Origin: Pseudomonas sp. SDI
GTDB lineage: Bacteria; Pseudomonadota; Gammaproteobacteria; Pseudomonadales; Pseudomonadaceae
Reading direction: 5' to 3'
NCBI RefSeq assembly: GCF_003105155.1
Contig: NZ_QETK01000020.1
Span: 38,611 to 102,610, forward strand
Length of the DNA: 64,000 bases
The position numbers and the translations under genes are program-made. The notes under the pieces are model-generated. The model was not told the origin of the DNA and did no database searches. It saw only the letters and a program-made list of their open reading frames with translations. Below, in pieces: positions 39,663 through 49,434 of the stretch. The number at the start of each line of letters is the position of its first letter. The stretch's first letter is position 1.

Positions 39663-40119
39663 ACAACCCGCGCGCTTCGGCCGGCGCAGCAGCCTCACCG
39701 GCCTGCTGCTGCCGTTGAGCGACCGCTGCCTGGTGCTGCCCAATGTGGCGGTGGCCGAACTGATCGGCTATCAAGCCTGCCGCCCGGCGCCGGAGCTGCC
39801 GCCGTGGCTGCTCGGCTGGATCGACTGGCGCAGCCAGCGCCTGCCGCTGCTGGCCTTCGAAGCCGCCTGCGGCAGCGAGTTGCAGGTGGGCGAGCGGGCG
39901 CGGATCGTTGTGCTCAATGCGCTGGGTGGCACGCCGCGGCGTTTCTTCGCCATGCTGGTGCAGGGCATTCCGCGCTCGTGCAAGCTCGACAGCCAGCTCA
40001 ATTACGTTGACGTGCCGCTGCATGCGCTGGAGCTGGCGGCGGTGCAGGTGGGCGAGCAGGTGGCGCGGGTGCCGGACCTGGTCAGCCTGGAACAGCTGTT
40101 GCAGACGGCTGGCGCCTGA
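39655..40119 (+). CDS. chpC: CheW-like adaptor ChpC
   Basis: Second CheW-domain protein of the cluster, 154 residues from ATG 39655 (MLEQPARFGRRS), overlapping the chpA stop by 8 bases; an upstream frame inside chpA is rejected. CheW-like stretches are LTGLLLPLSDRCLVLPNVAVAELI, WLLGWIDWRSQRLPLLAFEAACG and PRRFFAMLVQGIPRS. In P. aeruginosa chpB (methylesterase) stands between chpA and chpC; here it is absent and chpC follows directly. Confidence 0.9.
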   Translation: MLEQPARFGRRSSLTGLLLPLSDRCLVLPNVAVAELIGYQACRPAPELPPWLLGWIDWRSQRLPLLAFEAACGSELQVGERARIVVLNALGGTPRRFFAMLVQGIPRSCKLDSQLNYVDVPLHALELAAVQVGEQVARVPDLVSLEQLLQTAGA

Positions 40120-40205
40120 GCCTGCAGGAGCACACAGGGTAATGCGCTTGACGCAGTCCTTGTTGTAGGGTGGTAGCCGAACACCTCTCGGGAGGACCCT
40201 GCTGC

Positions 40206-40823
40206 ATGTATCACGGTGAACGTTTCAACGCCTGGACCCACCTGGTTGGCGCGGTGCTGGCGAGCATTGGCGCCGTCTGGCTGCTGGTGGTCGCCAGCTT
40301 CGAAGGCGACCCCTGGAAGATCGTCAGCCTGGCGATCTATGGTTTCACCCTGCTGTTGCTGTACAGCATCTCGACCGCCTACCACAGCGTGCGTGGCCGG
40401 GCCAAAGTGATCATGCGCAAGCTCGATCACCTGTCGATCTACCTGTTGATTGCCGGCAGCTACACGCCATTCTGCCTGGTCAGCCTGCGCGGGCCGTGGG
40501 GCTGGAGCCTGTTCGGCGTGGTCTGGGGGTTGGCCGTGGTCGGCATGCTGCAGGAGATCAAGCCGCGTTCGGAGGCGCGGGTACTGTCGATCGTGATCTA
40601 TGCGCTGATGGGCTGGATCGTGCTGGTGGCGGTCAAGCCGTTACTGGCCAGCCTGGGCACCGCCGGCTTCGCCTGGCTGGCGGCCGGTGGTGCGTTCTAC
40701 ACCATCGGCATCATCTTCTTTGCCTATGACAGCCGGTTTCGCCATTGGCACGGCATCTGGCACTTGTTCGTGATTGCCGGGAGTTTGCTGCACTTTATTG
40801 CGGTGTTTTTCTACGTGCTCTGA
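40206..40823 (+). CDS. Hemolysin III / PAQR family membrane protein
   Basis: Seven-helix membrane protein of 205 residues of the Hly-III/YqfA (PAQR-related) family. The zinc-site motifs are visible: ERFNAWTHLVGA near the start, SISTAYHS in the second third, and FRHWHGIWHLFVIAGSLLHF near the end. GGGAGGA precedes the ATG at 40206. The name is historical; the bacterial proteins are linked to membrane-energetics control, and no toxin role should be assumed. It is on the same strand as chpC, 86 bases downstream, but belongs to a different function. Confidence 0.88.
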   Translation: MYHGERFNAWTHLVGAVLASIGAVWLLVVASFEGDPWKIVSLAIYGFTLLLLYSISTAYHSVRGRAKVIMRKLDHLSIYLLIAGSYTPFCLVSLRGPWGWSLFGVVWGLAVVGMLQEIKPRSEARVLSIVIYALMGWIVLVAVKPLLASLGTAGFAWLAAGGAFYTIGIIFFAYDSRFRHWHGIWHLFVIAGSLLHFIAVFFYVL

Positions 40824-40897
40824 GGCGTGTGCTGGCCCTATCGCTGGCAAGGCCGGCCCACACAAGCGCAGGGAGCAGGCCTTGCCTGCGAGGCGAT

Positions 40898-41617
40898 CTA
40901 GAAGTCACCCCACAGCTGCTGAGCCACCGCCAGCGCCACCACCGGCGCGGTCTCGGTGCGCAGCACCCGCGGCCCGAGACGCGCCGCCTGGAAGCCGGCG
41001 GCCTTGGCCTGTTCCACTTCGGCGTCGGACAAACCACCCTCAGGGCCAATCAGAAACGCCAGGCTGTCCGGCTTGGCATGGCTCAGCAGTGGCTCGGCCA
41101 CCGGGTGCAGCACCAGTTTCAGCGTTTCGTCGGCAGCCTTGAGCCATTCGGCCAGGGTGAGCGGCGGGTGGATCAACGGCACGCTGGAGCGTCCGCACTG
41201 TTCGCAGGCACTGATGGCCACCTGGCGCCAGTGGGCCAGACGTTTGTCGGCGCGTTCGTCCTTGAGGCGTACTTCGCAGCGCTCGCTGACGATCGGGGTG
41301 ATCGCGTTGACGCCCAGTTCGGTGGCCTTCTGGATCGCCCAGTCCATCCGTTCGCCACGGGACAGGCCCTGGCCGAGGTGGATGTGCAGGTTCGATTCGG
41401 CCTGGCCGGGCAGGGCCTGGGTGAGGCTGACGCGCACGGTTTTCTTGCCGACTTCAAGCAACTGGCCAAGGAATTCCTGGCCACTGCCGTCGAACAACTG
41501 CACGGCGTCGCCGGCCGCCATGCGCAGCACGCGGCCAATGTAATGGGCCTGGGCTTCAGGCAGATCGTGCTCGCCGAGGCTCAGCGGGGCGTCGATGAAA
41601 AAGCGGGAGAGTCTCAT
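40898..41617 (-). CDS. rsmE: 16S rRNA (uracil-1498-N3)-methyltransferase RsmE
   Basis: SPOUT methyltransferase that makes m3U1498 in 16S rRNA, 239 residues from ATG 41617 (MRLSRFFIDAPLSLGEHDL). Knot motifs FLIGPEGGLSDAEVEQAKAAGF and LGPRVLRTETAPVVAL are canonical, as are ATELGVNAITPIVSERCEV and QCGRSSVP. This is the more typical of two RsmE-family genes in the window (the other is at 8958-9665). It lies downstream of bioA on the same strand with a hairpin repeat between. Confidence 0.94.
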   Translation of the reverse strand: MRLSRFFIDAPLSLGEHDLPEAQAHYIGRVLRMAAGDAVQLFDGSGQEFLGQLLEVGKKTVRVSLTQALPGQAESNLHIHLGQGLSRGERMDWAIQKATELGVNAITPIVSERCEVRLKDERADKRLAHWRQVAISACEQCGRSSVPLIHPPLTLAEWLKAADETLKLVLHPVAEPLLSHAKPDSLAFLIGPEGGLSDAEVEQAKAAGFQAARLGPRVLRTETAPVVALAVAQQLWGDF

Positions 41618-41659
41618 GGGGCGCTCTGAATAAGTTGTGTCAGGTTGGGCGTGAAAACC

Positions 41660-41687
41660 TGTAGGCGCAGGCAAGCCAGCGCCTACA
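41660..41687. repeat. Hairpin repeat between bioA and rsmE
   Basis: TGTAGGCGC and GCGCCTACA form a 9-base stem around AGGCAAGCCA. It is related to the hairpin at 28642-28668 (shared GCAAGCCAGCGCC core). Confidence 0.7.
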
Positions 41688-41696
41688 AAACAGCTG

Positions 41697-43103
<1,407 letters not shown>

Positions 43104-43120
43104 TGGCTTTACTCCTGGTG

Positions 43121-43143
43121 ACGCGGGTTCGGATAACCCGCGT
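43121..43143. promoter_or_regulatory. Hairpin just upstream of bioA
   Basis: ACGCGGGTT and AACCCGCGT form a 9-base stem with a 5-base loop, 17 bases before the bioA start codon and next to its GGAGT ribosome site. It could be the terminator of the upstream unknown gene or a structure in the bioA leader; the rest of the gap 43104-43248 shows nothing clear. Confidence 0.5.
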
Positions 43144-43248
43144 AAGCCTAAGCAAAGCCCCGTGGCAGGACAACCGGCAAATGTCCGGGCTGATGAGCAC
43201 TCACTGCCAGCGCCTAACGGGAATAGGCGCGCAAGCCGCGCGCCGGGT

Positions 43249-43776
43249 TCAGACGTTACTCGCCGGTTCCCAGGCAATCGAGGCAATGTGCACGGTGCCG
43301 GCGCGCGAGGTGGTGAGATCTATCGCTGTTGGGCCGCCCGGTTTCAGGCTGAGAATTGTTGGGGTCGTGGCATTGAACGGTTCGTTGGGCTTGGCAACGA
43401 ACGCCACCGAGAAAAAATCGGGGAAGTTTTCGCTGGACAGCGCGTCAACGTCGATACCCAACTGCTCCAGGCCCTCGGCCTCCAGGTCGGACTCGGTATA
43501 GTCGCTGGCGACGTAGTAATACAGCTCAACCTTTTCGACTGGGACACCGAAGTCGATTCGCACGCTGCTCAGGTCGCCGACCACCAGTTCGACGTCGCCA
43601 TAGTGCGTAACACTGGGTTTACGAAAGCCGGAAGGTTCGGCGCCATCGATGTCGGCATCGCTCCACAGGCGAATGCTCAGGCCTTGCTCGGTTCGGTAGG
43701 TCTTACCGACAAGAAAGGTTTCCAGTGCGGTAGGTTGACCCTGAAAGGTTTCGAAGGTTTCGATTTTGCTTAACAT
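43249..43776 (-). CDS. Unrecognised acidic soluble protein
   Basis: Protein of 175 residues not recognised. ATG at 43776 was chosen because AAGGAG lies 8 bases upstream; ATG 43782 is only 2 bases from it. No signal peptide or membrane segment. The sequence is acidic and looks beta-rich (VELVVGDLSSVRIDFGVPVEKVELYYYVASDY) with a Glu/Asp-rich helix near the middle (TESDLEAEGLEQLGIDVDAL) and a C-terminal beta part (TTPTILSLKPGGPTAIDLT). Codon use looks less GC3-biased than in the neighbours. It stands between bioA and a divergent amine-oxidase gene, which are usually adjacent in relatives, so it looks inserted. Coding is likely from the ribosome site and length; function unknown. Confidence 0.7.
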   Translation of the reverse strand: MLSKIETFETFQGQPTALETFLVGKTYRTEQGLSIRLWSDADIDGAEPSGFRKPSVTHYGDVELVVGDLSSVRIDFGVPVEKVELYYYVASDYTESDLEAEGLEQLGIDVDALSSENFPDFFSVAFVAKPNEPFNATTPTILSLKPGGPTAIDLTTSRAGTVHIASIAWEPASNV

Positions 43777-43984
43777 GTTCATCGCTCCTTGAATGGCGCC
43801 GATTGGCCTGCGCAGCGTGCCGCAAGTCGATCGGCGAACGCACCGACAGGCGTTTCCCGGGCACGCGTTGACCTCGCGCTCCGCGTTGCTGGCGAGGTCG
43901 GCTGGCCTGGCGTATCCTTCGCGGAGTTCTTTCCGGGGCGTTCTTCCCCGCACTTTCTGCCTTTTTTGATCCGGAGTTCGCCGA

Positions 43985-45850
43985 ATGTCTGCTGGTTGGC
44001 TGCGCGCCTGCGCGTTGGTTTTGATAGGGCTGTTCAGCGTGGGGGCGATGGCTGCTTCCAAGCCGCCAACGGCAATCGTTATCGGTGGCGGCCTGGCCGG
44101 CCTCACGGCCGCCTACGAGCTGCAGAACAAGGGCTGGCAGGTGACCCTGCTCGAAGCCAAGCCGGGCATCGGCGGGCGCTCGGGCCTGGCCACCAGCGAG
44201 TGGATCGGCAACAGCAAAACCCAGCCGGTACTGAACAAGTACCTCGACACCTTCAAGCTGGCGACCCTGCCAGCGCCGGAGTTCGTGCGTAAACCCGGTT
44301 ACCTGATCGACGGCGAGTACTTCAGCGCCAGCGACCTGGCCACCAAGCAGCCAGCCACTGCCGAGGCACTCAAACGCTACGAGAAAACCCTCGACGACCT
44401 GGCTCGCTCGATCAGCGACCCGGAAAACCCGGCGGCCAACAGCACGCTGTTTGCCCTCGACCAGATCAACGTCTCCAACTGGCTGGACAAGCTGCAACTG
44501 CCGGCCACTGCGCGGCAACTGGTCAACCAGCAGATCCGTACCCGCTACGACGAGCCGTCGCGCCTGTCACTGCTGTATTTCGCCCAGCAGTCGCGCGTCT
44601 ACCGCGGCATCGACGACCGCGACCTGCGTGCTGCCCGTCTGCCCGGTGGCAGCCCGGTGCTGGCCCAGGCCTTCGTCAAGCAGTTGAAAACCATCAAGAC
44701 CAGCTCGCCGGTGACCGCCATCAGCCAGGACAAGGACGGCGTTACCGTCAAGGTTGGCGCGGTCGGTTACCAGGCCGATTACCTGGTCATGGCCGTGCCG
44801 CTGCGCGCACTGTCGAAGATCCAGCTGACGCCCGGCCTGGACAACCAGCACCTGGCCGCCCTCAAAGGCACCAACTACGGCTGGCGCGACCAGTTGTTGC
44901 TGAAGTTCAAGAGTCCGGTATGGGAAAGCCGCGCGCGGATGTCTGGCGAGATCTACAGCAACACCGGCCTGGGCATGCTCTGGATCGAACCTGCACTCAA
45001 GGGTGGCGCCAACGTCGTGATCAACCTGTCCGGCGACAACGCGCGCCTGCTGCAGGCGTTTGGCGACAAGCAGATGGTCGATCAGGTGCTGATCCGTCTG
45101 CATGCGTTTTATCCACAGGCGCGCGGTGCCTTCACCGGCTATGAAGTGCGCCGCTACAGCACCGATGCCGGTACCGGCGGCGCCTACCTGGCCTACGGGC
45201 CGGGGCAGATCAGCAAGTTCTGGCGGTTGTGGGAGCGTCCGGTGCAGCGTATCGCCTTTGCCGGTGAGCACACCGACGTGATGTTCCCCGGCACCCTCGA
45301 AGGTGCCCTGCGCAGCGGTCAGCGTGCCGCCACCCAGGTGCAGGAGCTGGCGGCGGGCAAATCGTTCGACCCGGTCAAGGCGGCGCCAGTGGCGGCCGCT
45401 GCGGCGGGTGCGGTGGCGGCGAAGCAGGGCGGGTTCTTCTCGAATCTGTTCGGTGGTTCGTCGGACAAGGCTGACAAGCCGAAAGCCGAGCCGGTGAAGG
45501 CAGCGGCGAAGCAGGACGAGGCGAAAAAGCCTGGGTTCTTCTCGCGGATGTTTGGTGGTGGCGAAGAGCCGAAGGCCAAGGACGTGGTGAAGCCGGCCGA
45601 GGCGGCGGTTGCTCCAGCGCCGGCCCCTGCGCCAGCGCCAGCAGCGGTTGCGCCGGTGGCGAAGGAAGAGCCAGTCAAGGCGCCGCCGGTCAAGCCCGCG
45701 CCAGTGAAGGCGCAACCGGTGAAGAAGCCGGTGGCCAAGGCTGCACCGGCGAAGAAGGTGGCAGACAAGCCGGCCCCGGCGAAGAAGGCGGCGGCAAAGG
45801 CCGAGCCTGTTAAAAAGCCGGCAGCCAACGCCCAGGCCAAGGCACAGTAA
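43985..45850 (+). CDS. FAD-dependent amine oxidase with Lys/Ala/Pro-rich C-terminal tail
   Basis: Flavoprotein of the monoamine oxidase family, 621 residues. The N-terminus is a Sec-type signal (LRACALVLIGLFSVGAMAA), then the FAD dinucleotide fold AIVIGGGLAGLTAAYELQNKGWQVTLLEAK. The C-terminal flavin motif is IAFAGEHTDVMFPGTLEGALRSGQRAA near residue 440. After about residue 470 comes a tail of about 150 residues: FFSNLFGG and FFSRMFGG, two similar short motifs, then runs of Pro-Ala and Lys-Ala like histone H1 or PhaF. Substrate unknown. The signal peptide and lack of Tat RR motif are noteworthy for a flavoprotein. It lies divergent from the unknown gene and before cytochrome b561. Confidence 0.85.
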   Translation: MSAGWLRACALVLIGLFSVGAMAASKPPTAIVIGGGLAGLTAAYELQNKGWQVTLLEAKPGIGGRSGLATSEWIGNSKTQPVLNKYLDTFKLATLPAPEFVRKPGYLIDGEYFSASDLATKQPATAEALKRYEKTLDDLARSISDPENPAANSTLFALDQINVSNWLDKLQLPATARQLVNQQIRTRYDEPSRLSLLYFAQQSRVYRGIDDRDLRAARLPGGSPVLAQAFVKQLKTIKTSSPVTAISQDKDGVTVKVGAVGYQADYLVMAVPLRALSKIQLTPGLDNQHLAALKGTNYGWRDQLLLKFKSPVWESRARMSGEIYSNTGLGMLWIEPALKGGANVVINLSGDNARLLQAFGDKQMVDQVLIRLHAFYPQARGAFTGYEVRRYSTDAGTGGAYLAYGPGQISKFWRLWERPVQRIAFAGEHTDVMFPGTLEGALRSGQRAATQVQELAAGKSFDPVKAAPVAAAAAGAVAAKQGGFFSNLFGGSSDKADKPKAEPVKAAAKQDEAKKPGFFSRMFGGGEEPKAKDVVKPAEAAVAPAPAPAPAPAAVAPVAKEEPVKAPPVKPAPVKAQPVKKPVAKAAPAKKVADKPAPAKKAAAKAEPVKKPAANAQAKAQ

Positions 45851-45859
45851 GTCAGTTAC

Positions 45860-45899
45860 GAGCCCGCTCCCACATGCTTTCAACTGTGGGAGCGGGCTC
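45860..45899. repeat. REP-type hairpin after the amine oxidase
   Basis: GAGCCCGCTCCCACA and its exact complement (15 bases) surround TGCTTTCAAC, followed by CGTCCCGCGATGGG. This is the commonest REP form in the window and probably terminates the amine-oxidase transcript. Confidence 0.85.
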
Positions 45900-45939
45900 G
45901 TCCCGCGATGGGCTGCAAAGCAGCCCTAAGCAATCCTTC

Positions 45940-46078
45940 CTACGCAGTTAATGTTTCCTTAACCCGCTCGTTACACACTAATCATCATATTTTTCGATGC
46001 TTCAAAGCGAAATTTTCCGCTTTAATTCGATAGATAACTCGATAGTCTTGAGCACAGTTCTTACAGGGAAACACGGCA
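45940..46078 (+). promoter_or_regulatory. AT-rich leader/promoter region of cytochrome b561
   Basis: This stretch is much richer in A+T than its surroundings. It contains AAAGCG and CGCTTT as a short inverted repeat (about 46005-46024) and two CGATAG copies a few bases apart (about 46027-46045). It must contain the promoter of the cytochrome b561-yceI pair; no specific factor can be named. Confidence 0.45.
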
Positions 46079-46630
46079 ATGCAACTGCGCAATTCTCCTT
46101 CTCGCTATGGTCTGGTCAGCATCGTCCTGCATTGGGGTGTCGCGCTGGTGGTGTTCGGCCTGTTCGGCCTGGGGCTGTGGATGGTCGGTCTGGACTATTA
46201 CAGTTCCTGGCGCCATACCGCCCCCGACCTGCACAAGAGCATCGGCCTGAGCCTGCTGGCGATCATGTTGCTGCGTCTGCTCTGGCGCTTTGTCAGCCCG
46301 CCGCCGCCAGCGCCGGCCAACCACAGTGCCTTCACCCGCCTCGCCGCCAAGGCCGGCCACGGCCTGCTCTACCTTGGCCTGTTCGCGGTGATGATCGCCG
46401 GTTACCTGATTTCCACCGCCGACGGCGTCGGTATTCCAGTGTTCGGCCTGTTCGAAGTGCCGGCCCTGGTCAGCAACCTGCCCGATCAGGCCGACGTTGC
46501 CGGTGAGATCCATCTGTACCTGGCCTGGGGGGTGGTGATCTTCGCCGGCCTGCATGGCCTGGCAGCCCTGAAACACCACGTTATCGACCGTGACGCGACC
46601 CTGACGCGCATGCTGGGCCGCAAAGCTTGA
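46079..46630 (+). CDS. Cytochrome b561 family protein
   Basis: Diheme membrane cytochrome b561 of the prokaryotic (CybB) type, 183 residues with four predicted helices. It begins [30 protein letters not shown]; heme-ligand histidines are in VLHWGV, DLHKSIG, and [13 protein letters not shown] near the end. It probably passes electrons in the quinone pool. It lies 31 bases before yceI, with which it is commonly paired. Confidence 0.93.
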   Translation: MQLRNSPSRYGLVSIVLHWGVALVVFGLFGLGLWMVGLDYYSSWRHTAPDLHKSIGLSLLAIMLLRLLWRFVSPPPPAPANHSAFTRLAAKAGHGLLYLGLFAVMIAGYLISTADGVGIPVFGLFEVPALVSNLPDQADVAGEIHLYLAWGVVIFAGLHGLAALKHHVIDRDATLTRMLGRKA

Positions 46631-46661
46631 TGTTCAACCTCAACTCCAAAGGAATAGACGC

Positions 46662-47240
46662 ATGTTGAAAAAGACTTTTGCCGCTCTGGCGCTCGGTACT
46701 GCACTGCTCTCGGCTGGCCAGGCCATGGCGGCAGACTACAAGATCGACAAGGAAGGCCAGCACGCCTTCGTTGACTGGAAGATCAGCCACCTGGGCTACA
46801 GCTTCATCCACGGTACCTTCAAGGATTTCGACGGCTCCTTCAGCTGGGATGCGGCCAAGCCGGAAGCCAGCAAGATCGCTGTCGACCTGAAAACCGCCAG
46901 CGTCTGGTCGAACCACGCCGAGCGTGACAAGCACATCGCCAGCGCCGACTTCCTCGACGTGAAGAAATACCCGCAAGCCAAGTTCGTTTCCACCAGCGTC
47001 AAATCGACCGGCGAGAAAACCGCTGACGTCAGCGGCGACCTGACCCTGCACGGCGTGACCAAGCCCGTGGTGTTCAAGGCGACCTTCATCGGTGAAGGCA
47101 AGGACCCATGGGGCGGCGAGCGTGCTGGCTTCAATGCCACCACCACGCTGAACCTGAACGATTTCGGCATCAAAGGCCCAGGCCCTACCTCGCAAACGCT
47201 GGACTTGGATATCTCGCTGGAAGGCGTGAAAGCCAAGTAA
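46662..47240 (+). CDS. YceI family periplasmic protein
   Basis: Lipocalin-like YceI-family protein of 192 residues with a clear signal peptide ([23 protein letters not shown], cleaved about residue 23). Conserved elements: [50 protein letters not shown] and [16 protein letters not shown]. Family members bind isoprenoid lipids such as polyprenyl quinones in a beta-barrel. The pairing with cytochrome b561 suggests a periplasmic quinone-linked role. The syntenic P. aeruginosa protein is described as a secreted protease-like protein (PasP); no protease motif is visible here. Confidence 0.92.
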   Translation: MLKKTFAALALGTALLSAGQAMAADYKIDKEGQHAFVDWKISHLGYSFIHGTFKDFDGSFSWDAAKPEASKIAVDLKTASVWSNHAERDKHIASADFLDVKKYPQAKFVSTSVKSTGEKTADVSGDLTLHGVTKPVVFKATFIGEGKDPWGGERAGFNATTTLNLNDFGIKGPGPTSQTLDLDISLEGVKAK

Positions 47241-47254
47241 CAGCGAGGTCGTAG

Positions 47255-47290
47255 CAACAAAAAACCCGGCCTGAGCCGGGTTTTTTGTTG
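47255..47290. terminator. Bidirectional Rho-independent terminator between yceI and rhlE
   Basis: CAACAAAAAACCCGGC and its exact complement (16 bases) enclose CTGA: a GC stem flanked by A- and T-runs on the two sides. It can terminate yceI on the plus strand and rhlE on the minus strand. Confidence 0.92.
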
Positions 47291-47305
47291 CCACAGTTAC
47301 TGCAC

Positions 47306-49213
47306 TTAGCGGTTGCGCGTCAGCAGTGCCGGCTTCTCGCCGCGTGGGCGGGTTGGCAGTTGCTCGAGTTGCTCGGCGGTCGGGAACCGATCGATCTTCG
47401 ATTCCTTGTGCATGATCTTCGGCTGTGGCGAGCCTTCGCGCGGGTTGCGTACGGCTGGCTCCTGGCGCGACGAGTCGTCACGTGCCGGACGGCGGTTGCG
47501 GTTGTTGCTGGCGCCACCGTCACGACGTGGCTGGCCATCACGCGCGCCACCCCCACCGCTGCGGGCACCGCCGCGCTTCTCGCCATTGTTGCTGCCGCCG
47601 GCGCCATTGCGCTGACCGCCGCCGTTGCTACGCGGCTGGCCGCCACGCGGTTGAGCGGCGCCACCGCTGCCGGCCTGGGCAGGTGCGCCCGGCCGCCGGT
47701 TGCGGCCTTGGCCACCTTTGTTCTGGTACGGGCTGACGTAGTCGGCACGGTTGCCAAAGTTATCGACGTCGTCGTCGAGGAACTCTTCCGGGTCGCGGTT
47801 GGCCGAGGCTGGAGTTGGGGTTGCGCTCTGGTCGGACGGGGTCTGACGAGGCTTCTTATCACGCGGCTTGCGCTCCTGACGGCCACTGGCGGCCTTTTCA
47901 GAAGACTTATCGCCTGCCGGTTTGTCCTTTTCCTTACCTTTGTCTTTGCCTTTGTCCTTGCGCCCGCCGCTGCCGGCATTGCTGCCGTCGGCGCGCTGGC
48001 CACGGCCACGGCCGTTGTTCTGTGGACGCGGTTCGCGGGTTTCCGGCTTCTCGGCTTCGACCAAGGACGCATCGAAGCCCATCAGGTCGCCATCCGGGAT
48101 CTTCTGGCGGGTAACGCGCTCGATGCTCTTGAGCAGTTTTTCCTCGTCCGGGGCAACCAGCGAAATGGCTTCACCCGAGCGACCGGCACGGCCGGTACGG
48201 CCGATGCGGTGCACGTAGTCTTCTTCGACGTTCGGCAGTTCGAAGTTGACCACGTGTGGCAACTGGTCGATGTCCAGGCCGCGGGCGGCGATGTCGGTGG
48301 CAACCATGATCCGCACGCTGCCGGCCTTGAAGTCGGCCAGGGCTTTGGTGCGGGCGTTCTGGCTCTTGTTGCCGTGGATCGCAGCGGCGGTGAGGCCGTG
48401 TTTTTCCAGGTACTCGGCCAGGCGGTTGGCGCCGTGCTTGGTCCGGGTGAAGACCAGCACTTGCTCCCATGCGCCCTGCGTGATCAGGTGCGCCAGCAGC
48501 GCGCGCTTGTGGCTGGCCGGCAGGCGGTAGACGCGCTGCTCGATGCGCTCCACCGTGGTGTTCGGCGGTGTGACCTCGATGCGCTCGGGGTTGTGCAGCA
48601 GCTTGTCGGCGAGGTCGGTGATGTCTTTCGAGAAGGTCGCCGAGAACAGCAGGTTCTGACGCTTGGCCGGCAGGCGGGCGAGGACTTTCTTCACATCGTG
48701 AATGAAGCCCATGTCGAGCATGCGGTCGGCTTCGTCGAGCACCAGGGTTTCGACGTGGCTGAGGTCGACGCTGCCCTGGCCGGCCAGGTCGAGCAGGCGA
48801 CCCGGGCAGGCCACCAGCACATCGACGCCGCGAGCCATGGCCTGGACCTGCGGGTTCATGCCGACACCGCCGAAGATGCAGGCGCTGACGAACTTGAGGT
48901 CACGGGCGTAGACCTTGAAGCTGTCATGCACCTGGGCGGCCAGCTCGCGGGTCGGGGTCAGGACCAGGACCCGTGGTTGACGCGGGCCGTGGCGTTGGGA
49001 TTTGTCAGGGTGGCCACCGGGGAACAGGCGTTCGAGGATCGGCAAGGCGAAGCCGCCGGTTTTACCAGTACCTGTCTGTGCCGCGACCATCAGGTCGCGA
49101 CCTTGCAACACGGCGGGAATGGCCCGCTGTTGCACCGGAGTAGGCTGGGTATAGCCCGCTGCCTCGATAGCGCGGACTAGAGCCTCGGAGAGACCGAGGG
49201 AAGCAAAGGACAT
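47306..49213 (-). CDS. rhlE: DEAD-box RNA helicase RhlE
   Basis: ATP-dependent RNA helicase of 635 residues from ATG 49213 ([12 protein letters not shown]). The core (about residues 1-375) has the Q motif [13 protein letters not shown], Walker [14 protein letters not shown] in [17 protein letters not shown] in LLFSATF, and [10 protein letters not shown]. The remaining about 260 residues are low complexity: a Lys/Asp-rich part then Gly/Arg/Asn-rich repeats ([18 protein letters not shown]), an RNA-binding disordered tail long even for RhlE. It acts in mRNA turnover and ribosome assembly, often at low temperature. Confidence 0.95.
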   Translation of the reverse strand: MSFASLGLSEALVRAIEAAGYTQPTPVQQRAIPAVLQGRDLMVAAQTGTGKTGGFALPILERLFPGGHPDKSQRHGPRQPRVLVLTPTRELAAQVHDSFKVYARDLKFVSACIFGGVGMNPQVQAMARGVDVLVACPGRLLDLAGQGSVDLSHVETLVLDEADRMLDMGFIHDVKKVLARLPAKRQNLLFSATFSKDITDLADKLLHNPERIEVTPPNTTVERIEQRVYRLPASHKRALLAHLITQGAWEQVLVFTRTKHGANRLAEYLEKHGLTAAAIHGNKSQNARTKALADFKAGSVRIMVATDIAARGLDIDQLPHVVNFELPNVEEDYVHRIGRTGRAGRSGEAISLVAPDEEKLLKSIERVTRQKIPDGDLMGFDASLVEAEKPETREPRPQNNGRGRGQRADGSNAGSGGRKDKGKDKGKEKDKPAGDKSSEKAASGRQERKPRDKKPRQTPSDQSATPTPASANRDPEEFLDDDVDNFGNRADYVSPYQNKGGQGRNRRPGAPAQAGSGGAAQPRGGQPRSNGGGQRNGAGGSNNGEKRGGARSGGGGARDGQPRRDGGASNNRNRRPARDDSSRQEPAVRNPREGSPQPKIMHKESKIDRFPTAEQLEQLPTRPRGEKPALLTRNR

Positions 49214-49434
49214 GAGTAATCCTGTTCTAGTGGGGGCTGTGCCCAATGGGATAATCTTGCCTGGCGCGACGGGCATCGGCTGATGCTATCGCGTCCGGTC
49301 CAGCTGGGTCTTCAATGCGCATCCGGTGTTGGCGGGCGGGCTCTTGGCACGCGCTCCTGCCGGTTGGGATGCCTTTTGCAAGACCGAGCGTCCGGGCGTA
49401 AGCCTGGCGGGAAGGCCGGAGTATAACAGAGCAA
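49214..49434 (-). promoter_or_regulatory. Upstream region of rhlE
   Basis: The 221-base gap between rhlE and the downstream binding-protein stop carries the rhlE promoter and leader. RhlE-type genes in pseudomonads often have long leaders, but no hairpin or conserved element could be identified here. Confidence 0.3.
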
